This document shows, in pieces, positions 1 through 11,900 of a stretch of 64,000 nt of DNA (its first letter is position 1; each line of letters opens with the position of its first letter). Position numbers and translations under genes: made by a program. The notes beneath the pieces were generated by a model that was given only the letters and a program-made list of their open reading frames with translations, did no database searches and was not told where the DNA came from. Source of the DNA: Balanoglossus misakiensis (Eukaryota > Hemichordata); assembly GCA_040954595.2 (NCBI GenBank), contig CM082578.2, positions 4,340,001-4,404,000 of the forward strand, read 5' to 3'.

Positions 1-22
1 GGTATGCTTCAAGGTAACTTAC

Positions 23-127
23 CGCATCGGTATTTGAAACAGCAATCGTCATCACTGTCTTTGTAGGCCTCCATGGATTCGTAAACCTCACAAACTGGCA
101 GCACGACGTTAGGACAAGGCTTGCACA
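23..127 (-). CDS. Exon 47: second half-VWC module; gene continues off the left edge
   Basis: It encodes [20 protein letters not shown] and [12 protein letters not shown], with the same layout and phase as exon 46. The acceptor is tttcgtag and the donor is GTAAGT. The remaining C-terminus, possibly a cystine knot, is outside the window. Confidence 0.85.
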
Positions 128-920
128 CTACGAAATTGTCATCGACATTAATATTAATTATGATAGCAAAGTGGTTATAATAACAAAGCCATAGATACCA
201 CATGAAACACTACGAAAATGTGCGGTGCTAACATTTATTTTTTAAAGACAAGTTTCCATCCAATTTTAAATTCACAATTTAAAATATGAGTACTCCAAGT
301 TTTAAAAACGTACTGTAATTGTTTACCTCATTAAGCTTATAAGGTGATACACATTCTCCTAACGTGACTATAATCCATCCACACATCACGAATTACATGA
401 AATACGGGTAATGATATCCACAATACATATTTGAAGAGAGGCTTCGCACGATCTCTACTACTTTAATTTTAAATAAAGAGGCCAGGCTTACCGCATTCTG
501 ATTTGTTACAACAATCGTTCAAAGCCGAAGTAATCAATTCCCGGTCTGTTGCACATTCAGGCGTGGGCTGGTAGGATTCAGGCGGACAACCATCTGGGTC
601 GCAAACTGGAAAAACCCAAGCAAAATCATACAATCGTTAAATCAAATTATCCGTCCGTCCGTCCAATATTCATCTAGCCAAAGGAGTATTTACTGTCTGT
701 CTGTCTGTGTTAGGGTAAACGAATTGAAGAGTGGCGATCCTCACCGCATTCGTAGGTAGGGCAGCACTGGCCAGGCGCGCTTTGCCAGTGTCTTGGTGAG
801 AGACAATCGCCATCTGGAGGTGGGTCTGCACACTCCACATCAGTACAATAGATAGTGCCGCCAGACAGACAAGTACACGTCCGACATTCATTCGGCTTCC
901 AGGTGTCGTTCAGCTGCAAT

Positions 921-974
<54 letters not shown>

Positions 975-2857
975 CGACCGGTATCGTTGCTATGACTCAC
1001 TATGGATGTAGATTGACTCAAATTTGCATTTGCTCTTTTCCATTTTATTCGGAAGCCATGTTTGCCTGAGCGGCAATGTCTTTGGCGCTATTGTTCATGT
1101 GTATAACAAACTGCCAGCTATAAACTCTAAGCGGCATTTGGTGACGCTTTTCATTCTAGTATACCGTAGCGTAGTTTACCTTCATATAACCACCCTGAAT
1201 AAATAACAATCAGATATTTTAATGGGAATATTCACTGGAATGCTGTCTACAAATTTAAACAACTGAAAAATAAACTTACGAAACGTTTGATGTTATCGTC
1301 GTCGTAACACTTCTCTGTAAAACAGAACATACACCTTTAGATGAAGTGTCTATACGGGTCATATTCTACTGACGCAAAGGTATAAACAACCCAAACAGGA
1401 CGTACGCGAATGCTACCTGATATAAACGTACAAATTATTTAAAATCTACTCAAATATCGTTAGGTAGCTAATATGTATTTCTCACAATTGACTATATAGC
1501 CTACAACAAACAACAAACTAAAATATCATCGTGAGTGAGTGTATGTTTTACACAATAATTTGTAGAAAAGGAGACAAGTTTCTCACCACAGGTGGGAACG
1601 CATTCAAAATCACTGTCCCACATGTAATTCTCGGGACAGAAGCAGCCTTCATTTTCAAGTCCCGAGCATTCCGTTGGCGAATCCTGGTTATAGCATGTCT
1701 CAATGCAGTCAGAGCCACATGTGCTGTATATGCTGTTTGCCGGACAGTCGGGAGGTGCTAAAGGGAGAAAATACAGTGATTAACTTCAATCGCCAAAATG
1801 CAATAAGACTAAGATTTTATGTCGTAAAGGCTGTTCTTCAATTTGTGGTATATCTCAATTATATGTTGTACGGGAACTTTTCGGGGGGGGGGGGGCAATT
1901 TTATTCGGCCACTATCGGGAATCGACGTATTTTATCGTTGATTAAAATAAGTTATTCTTGATAACTCCATGGATTTATGAACGCGCGTGATGTCCATTCT
2001 ACCTAGCTACTACCTCCTGTACCTGATTGGCCAAACTTGCAATCTACTCCACGGACATGCCAGACCAGAATACAAAGTTTACCCGATACTTGATACTTTG
2101 CAGGTAAATTTGTACACCACATCTCAGTTGTAGACATATCACCCTATCACCCGAACGATTGCCCATGACAGCATATCTTTTAACTTTTCCTAGTACGCGG
2201 GAAATTCAAAGGTAAAGTGTGCCGAAATCCGTGTAAAGAAAAGCATTATTTAGGCCATAGTATGAGAGGGTCGGATGTTGTTACATTTGGATGTTTTGTA
2301 CACTTGATCGCCAAAAGTTTTATTTGTGAGTTGAGTCATTGAATCACAATCGGTATTATCAACTAATATATATCCACCAAACCTTATGTACACGTTCTAA
2401 TAAAAATAAATCAAGAGTTGGAAGAGTTGGCAAAGTCCAGCCATATACTCACGACAGGAAACTGATTCTCTCCAGCCTTCCATACACATGCCTTTGCGGG
2501 CGCATTCTTCGGCATAGGCAGCTGCCGTTTCGCAGAACGTTTCCGTATAACAACTTAGAGTGTATGGTTCAGGATCAACCACTAGCTTGCAATTGTCGAA
2601 AAAATCAGGCACGGAACAAGTGTGGTTCTCTGGGGCCTCAAAACATGATGTTTCATTTCCCACGACCCAACTTGAAACAAACTCGGGAACAGTCTCAGCC
2701 AAGGTGTCGTCTGGTTTCATCATGTCATCTGTTTTAAGGCTGTTGCACGGCCCTTTAAAAATCAATCAAACGACAGAATTGATGAATAAACAAACAAACA
2801 AACAAACAAACAAACAAACAAACAAACAATTAATTAATTTGTTTGTTTGTTTGTTAA

Positions 2858-2922
<65 letters not shown>

Positions 2923-5900
2923 ATTAACAAACAAACAAACGGTGCAGAGAGTTGAGCTTTAACAACGAAAAGGCAGACCCTGGGTTTTCTCTAAGGGACA
3001 AAGTAACAAAACTCACCACACAATCCGCGAGTTGTGCCATAATGTAACGACTGTGGCATCACGATACTAAAGTATTTGTTGGCATCGTTGTATAATATTT
3101 CTACATGGATTTCTGGAATCCTTATCATGTATCCGACTGCCATCATTTGCATTATCATAATCCCTCCCTCAAACTGGAACGCTACGTTGACGTGTTCTTC
3201 ACCATTTATCACAACCTACACGGGGAAAGGTAACAAGCATGATTTCTCGCGGGGGGGGGGGGGGTGAAAACCGTCAAGGATATTTACTCTGGCGGTGTCT
3301 GCAACGCAAACGCCCTCACGCGACAGGCGATTCGACCAATCAGAGACGAGTATTTCTAGGCTCAGCTAAATCACAGCGACACTCACAACAATCACGTAAA
3401 CATTGAAAAAGGTGGGTTAATTCGACGAAATATGATAATATTTTACTTTTTCAAATGTAATTATAAAGAATAGTTATTGCATCACTCGGTTTGGTATAGT
3501 AATGATAATAGATGTTAGTCTTGTTTCGAAAAACATCGCTGAATTTTCATGAATGTCGATCGCCCACAATTATGAGGGACAATGACTTCCGGGTTTGTCT
3601 TGTAAAATCAAAGTCCGTTTTCTCCAAATTTAAAACGGTTTAGTTTTCAAATTTGTGATTATACAATGCATTGAGGTTCGATTTAACTAATTTATAAACT
3701 AAACCAACTGAACCAACGCAATTTTTTGCGTTATAGAGCTATTTGTACACCATGTGCATTGACGGCAAATCTAAGATGGCGTCGCCCTTACAGCCATAGG
3801 ATTACATGTGAACCTGAAATGTGTACACACGCTTTTTGGCTATTGTTCGATTATATTCGGTGATTCGTATAAGGAAATTTTGTTTTAAAATTATGCAACA
3901 TTCTTATTGTCCGCGGTAAGTTTGGGATACAGAAACGAATGGGAATATGATGGGGAAATAACACATATGCATGTACCTCACAGTTCATGTATTAACATAA
4001 CATGGCACATATTTTTTCAAAAGTCATCAATTTAGTAGTCATAATGTTTTGTCACAGACCATTGTTCAGTTCTAATAGTAAACCCATCTTTTCAACAGAA
4101 AGCCCAAAATGTCAGCAAAATTGCATAGTCTTGCAACAAGTAGTCCAACTGCAAGAAAACTAAAGAAACTGATACGTGAAGAGGAGACCAGTAGTACAAC
4201 TGCAAATAGACTAACAGAAGATGACCTCTGTGAACAAATTTTGAAAATGGACAAGACTAGCTGTGACAATCTTCATAGCAAGTAAACTGAGTGTAAAAAT
4301 AGGACAACACGGCAATGTCCAATCCATAGTGTCTTCCAGTCCAGTTACTTTGATTTAAAGATTCACAGACCGAGTGTAATTTTTGCAGCTGTGAATATCA
4401 TTTGTGAGCCATATGTGCAATTTATATTACGTCAGTGAGTGATGACCAAGAAAACTTGTCTATACATCATTGCATGAGTTAAATAGCATAATGCAAGATA
4501 AAGGGGCCAATATTCATCAAAGTGGGCATATAATTATAGTGACTCTGTCTCATTTTGAGTGAATAAATAATTATTTGTCAAATTATCTGACTGTTTGTCT
4601 TACCTGTGTAAATATGAATGAATGGCTGTAGACAACACCCCCCTAGTAACTGAATTATTCTCCACAGCAAGGCCAAGATTAGTTTATACACAAGCCTTGA
4701 GACATTTTTCACAAATTCACTTGCCATAGGGCAAGTGACTTTACTTGTAAGAACACTGCACTTGTCCAGTTGATTAAAAAATTGACATTCCTTCATATCC
4801 ATATATGTGTGTGGGCGTGCATGTGCATTTGCAATCACTGGGGGAAGCACTGTATGTTCATAGCATTGTGTAGTTAATGACTTCTATACCAGCAAAGTAC
4901 TTTAAACAGGAACATTGCATAGCAATACCGGTTGGCCTTTGAAAAATTCCTGAGGAATTTCCAAGCTAAAAAGTTGCAACACTTCGAAAATTTTCATTAA
5001 CAAGAATTTACTGATAAATATTAATTTGAATTGAAAAAATAAAATGCCACGCCTTGAACGGTGGATAATCAATTGTACTTGGCAGACAGCACAAGTAGAT
5101 CAGTCGCAGTCCTGGTACATGGTGTAAACCATGAGCTCACACGTTTAGCGCAGGTCAAAGGTCGCTTGCCCGTCGGTCAAAGGACTTCATTTTTCACTTG
5201 CCCGGGCGTAAATTACACAATCGCGGGCGATCTGATTTAACGTTTTTAGCCATTTTTCAATAATAAAAGACTAACAAAGCCTTGTTTAAAATGGTTTGGA
5301 TACACGACGAGCTCATACCGGAAGTGAACGGTGTCTCGCAAGAGAATGAAAGCCTGAGGCTGATATGGCTACGATTTGTCGCTAGAGGGCGTTTGCGTTG
5401 CAGACACCGCCTGGATATTACTATAATATCATCGGATGAGATGATCATGTTACAATATATAAGAGGGAAACGTGTTATTTATGAGAAAAAACACGCGGTG
5501 AGTTTGTTGTTAATTGGTATTTTTCAACAGTACGCCTATCACGTGCACGGACTTTAGAAAGACAGATGGCAAAGTCATAATTTCTTTCCCAATTAATCAA
5601 TGCACCGATTCCATGACTGTGCAGTATGTAGACCTTCAAATCTTAGTTAGGTACTGACCTATCGTGGGCAAAAAAAGACGTGGCTACTTGCGTACATATG
5701 GCAAAAACAATTGAAATTGGACTATTCTCGGGACACGTTCTTTTAATAGTCTCACCTTTTTACCCGGACGCAGTTGGACCTCTGTTGTCTTGTAGCGCAC
5801 AATCAGAGACTGATAACCTCCAGTCTCCTCGTAATTTCCATTGTCCAATATAATTTCGAAATCGTATTCTTCAGATGTTTCTCTGGCTAGAACGTACTGG

Positions 5901-8900
5901 CATCCTCCGTCGAAGGTGAAATGGTTTGAATCGAAACTGGTGTACTGATTCCTGCCAACGCCGTAGCAGAAACCTGGTGGTGCAATAGAAAATGAAGTGT
6001 GTGTTCTGTGTGTGGGGGGGGGGGGGTGGTGGGGTGGGGGGTGGGGGTAACTTCATTTATATTGTCCAAGCCATTTACGCTGGTGGCGTAATGGTTTAAT
6101 GATACCATAATTTGTTTCTGCGCCATTGCCTAGTAAAGACTAGTAAAGGAACAATGCACCTGAAATATGGTGATTATTCTTTAATTTTTTATATTTCAAA
6201 ATTATTGTGTGTTCTTTCTTCTAAGTCACGAATTTTGTAGGGGTCATCCAAGAAACAAACTTAAGTGAATGGTTGTGCTGTGGTCGCAAGGATGCGACAG
6301 GATTTGATCACTTAAACTTAAATATTTTATTTTAATGTTAGCTAGAGTTTTATGAAAAAGTCGCCTTTTCAAAGCAACCTGCACCTAGTGTCTCGATCAG
6401 AAACACGAGGGGTTTTCGATAATGCACGATTTCATTTAGTATAACGAACATAGTATTGTCACTGTGCCTCTATAGCGCGTAAACATGTCGCATTATTTTA
6501 TTGACACTTACATTGTGTGCATTCGTCTTCTTTTATACACTTATCGCCTTCCTTTACAAGTCCTTCGGGACACACGCATCCGGGTACGCACTCATCGTCA
6601 ACGACGTCCGGACAGGTTAACCATGGCTGTCCTGGTGTTGTGCAAGTCTTCTCACACGGGTTTTCGCAGCCTGGTACCAACCCTTCAGGACATTCGGGTT
6701 CGGGTCCTATGTTAAGTTTGAAATTTAGACACAGGTTAACGCTTCACTCGAGAGCAAGATTGTACGAAATTTGATAGCTGGGTAAACAAAGCGAAATGTG
6801 GCGTACCATTGAGGTTCAACGCACTTTTACCACCAACGACCCCATACTTCAGATAACAGAAAAACATTTCAGGTGAGATGATCAATACGTTACCAAATGA
6901 GACTTACGACATTCTGTCAAATTGCATTTGCTGAGGACCTCACAAACGCAATCCATTGGGTTGACCAGCTGACCGCTTTCGGTGTTGTGTTGGAGACACT
7001 CGCACATTGTCCTCTCACACTGATTCACGTCGACGTCGCAATGAGAAAGGGCTTCAGACCTAAAGCATTGTCAATGAAATAAAGCATAACTGTCAATTAC
7101 TGGAAGCCAGCAGAACAGATTTTGTCAGCAACCCCATCAGATACCTCAGTGATATTTGTAAATGGAGAATGATTGAAATTAAAGATTCTTACGTCAAAAT
7201 TGAACAATTTCGCTCTGCCTGCACTTTATACGAAGGGTACTCGATGAGACAAACTTCCGTTGGTGGCGGGCATTCGTCCTGCGACCCATAGTCGTTTCCA
7301 AACTCCGTGGACATGTCGGGGAGTACGGTACCATCCTTCATGGTGAACTCATCGGCGATGTTATTATTTGGCACACCACACAGTCCTTGAACTTGGTCGT
7401 ACAGCCTGTCGTCCACTCGAAGGGTCACTTCAGCATATTTTCGCCACTGGACAACCAGTCCAAAATCGGCTGCAATAGTGTACGTACTTCCCGTTTTGGC
7501 GATGCTAAAACCTTGGTATTTCTCTAACTGCTGGCTGGCCGCCTCGAGTTGACTGTTGCTGATGTAATGGCCGTTGACGTGGAGGATCCCATTCTTCCCA
7601 AGTCTAATGTTGGCTTCTCGTATGTTGACTTCTAGTCTGGGCTTGCAGACCTGACTTGCAAATCCAGTTTCACCGGGCCGACACACCAATTCAACTGGTA
7701 AGTGACCAAGACAAAAGGGAAATGTGGAATTACATACTTTCAGGTGTACTTAGGGACTGGTCAGTTTATTCGGTCTGGAGATGGCGTTGGGTTCATGGCG
7801 GATCGGAGGTCATCTTGTTTTGGAACTGTGTGATGGGACGGGGGGGGGGTCAAGGGGAAGGGGGCGGGGGTTACCCACTTTTCCATGACCTACGAGAGGG
7901 GGGGGGGGTCACTTTTTATCACTTTTTGATATTCACAAAATAGAATCCACCGCCCCCAGGCCGATGAAACTGACCAATATCTTATCTAAATGTAGTGGGT
8001 TAATACTTAAAAAGAGTCAGAGAGCCAGAAAGAACTGCATGATACACCAACCGCCAATAAATTCACAGCGGTGATTCCCTCAGCGCGACAGGCGGGGAAA
8101 AGTACACAAACGGCTATATTGTTAATGGTCGGTGGAGACATGTAAGCCTAATCATGGCGAGCATGTTTGTCTATTACCGTTTCAACGCAAACAAAAATGT
8201 GACGTGGATAACTATTGTCTGTATTTATATATAGGGCATATTGTATTATCCTTTGTCCTCAATAAAAGAACGTCTACGTTTTTTTTCTTTACAAGAAAAC
8301 TTTACATACTTACGTTTGACATCAAAATAAGGCAACTCGGTGGTACTGTTGGAAGCCAATGTATGGCTGCAGTAATCATACTCGTATCTTTTGCCATCAA
8401 ATGTTGTGAAAGTGTTGAGGTAGACTGAACACTCATTTCGGCAGTCAGTTGTGTTGCAAACCGCTCTGCCGTTGTCTTCGCAATAGCAGTCTTTACAGTT
8501 GTATTCTGTCCAGTATTCCCCAACATTTAGACTCTCTCCCGTTGAGGAATCCAAACAACCTAAATGATATCAGAGTTGATAATATTTGGGCGAACTTATT
8601 TTAAGAGAAAATGGTAAATATGCCTACATACGTACACGCATGCACCCATCCATCCATACACATACAGCCCATTCATAAATACATCCATCCATCCAACCAA
8701 CCAACCAACCAACCAACCAACCAACCAACCATACATACATACATACATACACACATACATACATACATACATACATACATACATACATACATACATACAT
8801 ACATACATACATACATACATACATACATACATGTACATACATACATACATACATACATACATACATACATACATACATACATACATACATACATACATAC

Positions 8901-11900
8901 ATACATACATACATACATACATACATACATACATACTTAGAGTAGGGTAGTATAGGAGAAACGAAAGGTGGTAAAATCTCTACAACGCTGTTTCGTAAAA
9001 TCTCTACAACGCTGTTACATACAAACAAAAAACAAACAAACAAACAAAGAATAGTGAGTCAACTTACCGCATTGTTCTTGTGGTTGTCCAATATCGCAGA
9101 ATTCCCATGATTGAAATGGATCAGTAGTGTAGCACCAAGCGGTATATTGTCCGTCGGGATTCCGGCAATAATTATTGTCTAATCCAGCATCGGGAAAATT
9201 GTCGGGAGTGAAGGAATGCTGGTGTGGGGTCTGTCTCATCCATTTCTGGCAACGCTTCCCTGATGTGGTGGTGCTTTGTGTCCCGCGGTAGTCACTGCCT
9301 TTAGGATTGGTGTAACATTCATCTGCGAAACAAGGTAGAGTTGTACAACTTTTATCCGAAAATTTACGATCCGCCAAATACATATACATACATGTAGTTT
9401 GGAAAGAGCCAATTTGGCGATCAACGGTCGAACAGACCCAGGTCTAATTTCAATGAAAGCCGACTTATGTTAACATACCACTTGGCTCTTCCGTTGGGCA
9501 TTGAAGCCAAGGCATTTCGTCTTCTCCAGCATGTGGACAATCGATGTGGCCATCGCAGACATAGTCCGTTGATATGCACTGCTCGCTGCACGAGTAATTC
9601 GTCGACAAGTGGCAGTGGAATTCGTCCGCAGCGCATTCACACGGTACACACTCGCAGCATTTCCCCTCCAGATGTTCGAGTATTTCGCCAGGTGCACAAC
9701 GGTCGATATTGCAGCGGGCCACGCACGTGATGTTGCTACCGAAACAGGTGCATGTCTCGCATTTGTCATTGATAATCATACCACCCGAAGGCACCCAGAT
9801 GTCTCCTCCGCCGTAGTAACAGGGACAGTCGACTCTATCGACGCAGTGTCGACCGTCGCAGAACTTCCCAATCTCGCATTCACGAGGACAGAGGGACGTG
9901 TTGGTCACATCGGGACATCGTTCGAGCGGGCGGGGCGTGGCTGTGGTCGGCAAAATCACAGTGGTTAACCTGGTGGTCACTGTGAAAGAAAAACAAAATC
10001 AAAATAGCGTGTTTTATTTACATTACTTGACGTAGCGTCTACAAGGCCGAACGTTTTATAGACGATTTAAGTTTTCCACGAAAACCAGATGTCATGATGA
10101 GCTGCAGATAAGTACAATGTATCTCTCGCAAACTAATGGTTGCTGGTGGCATTTGTCCCTGCAGTGTGACTGCTTCAAAGATGTTATTTAAAGGGAGAAA
10201 GTCTCTTTCTCCCTGCCCTTTTCCCATTAATTATGTTTGATACAAGACGCCGTTTATATTAAAGTACATGTGCACATATATATCATTAGGGAATCAACAT
10301 TCGACCACACACACCTTCCATCCCGCTTTTAGACACGAGAGTGAAAAAAAAACCTCGCCAAAATGAATAATCGCTCTCCACCATTTATTCATTTTGGCGA
10401 GTTTTTCTCTCATATCACACAAGCGGGATGAAAGTTGTGTGTAGTTGAATGTTCATTCACTACATATACATGCACATGTACATTAACATAAACGTGTTTG
10501 TATCAAACATTATTAATGGGAAAAGGGGCAGCGAGAGAGAGACTTTGTCCCTTTAAGAATGACATTTTGGTTAATAGGGTGCGTCTGGGTATTCTAAAGA
10601 ATTTGTGATGGCGTTGTTATTTTGCGTGACCAATCACTACCTAAATCCATTGAAGGTACATGTATTAGTTAATGTGGGCAAAAGACGGGTAAACCCTTCA
10701 TTGTGTGGGAAGAACATAGTTTTTGTTACCAATAAGTGGAGTTGTAGGAGCCACTGTTGTTGCGCATTCGCCGCTGGTTTTTCTCACACAGTCTACTCTG
10801 TTGTTGAAGCATTGGCACACTTCACATGGATCGTCTTCATTCGTCCATTGAAAACCGGGCTGTTGGTAGAAGGTTTAAAATAACAACAGCATAAATACCA
10901 TTACATGACATAAAACGGAGGGGTTGTTTGAACCTTATTGATCTCTTTAAATATTTTAAATTATGTTTCACATATTGTAGATAAGCAGTGCTGAACAATT
11001 GACGTATTTGGAGGCTTAGAAGCTTTGAGTTTACTTGTGCATATCCTTGACACCGCGAAACGACCCCGCGACCTTTCAGTGAGATTCTAGTAAAGATACA
11101 CTTTCCATCAAGTAAATTATGTTTTCCCGCGGTATTCGCCAGCCCTCTTAACTAGAGAATATACATACGGGAACTGTTGATTGGGAATCATTCCGCCAAC
11201 ACGGACAATCTGCCTCAGACACGCACATCAATTGGCCGCCAACTTCAATGATTCGCTTGTTGGAGTCAGCACAGAATGGTGTTTCGCTCACACAGGCGCT
11301 ATGGATCGCAGTGGCATCAAACCGACAGTCAGTTTCTGCCTGCGTTGAACTGCACATTTTATCGCAAGTGATGTCAATCGGTTGGCAGGCAGCTTTGACA
11401 GAGAACGACAAAACACAGTTTCTTGTCAGTAACGCAAGTATTGAGTGAGAATAATGGGTAAGCATTTTGAAAAAAAAAATAACCCCACTTGTTCGATATT
11501 CTTGTCACAACTGTCTAATAATGTTTATAGCTATTTCAATCGTGCTTTGTGCGCCCCTTTCCAAGGTAGAATTTTTCTCTTTCTCTGTTTTGTGTTGCAT
11601 TTATAACAGACACTGGCCCAAGGATTTTTAAACCTCTTTCCAATATTGACCTCCTCTATCATAATATAATTGAATGCAAAATTGGTAACATACGGTTTTT
11701 AAACGATTTTTTTTATAAAACAATATTTCCTTTATTGTTTATCGCTCGTATACACACTATTGTAATCTTGCCAGTAAACACCACCGGTTACGCTAATGGA
11801 ATGAAATATCAGTTGCGAGATTTGAGCAGATAATTAGTATTATAATATAATAGAATAAAATGTATTTTCTAATATGTAGATTAACTGCTTAATCGCCCGA

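Noticed and set aside
8596-9043. Tyr/Cys/Met or Ile/His/Thr repeat ORFs, also at 32747-33029 and 36373-37011
   Set aside because: Translations of CATA/GTAT/GTCT tetranucleotide arrays, open because the repeat lacks stop codons.
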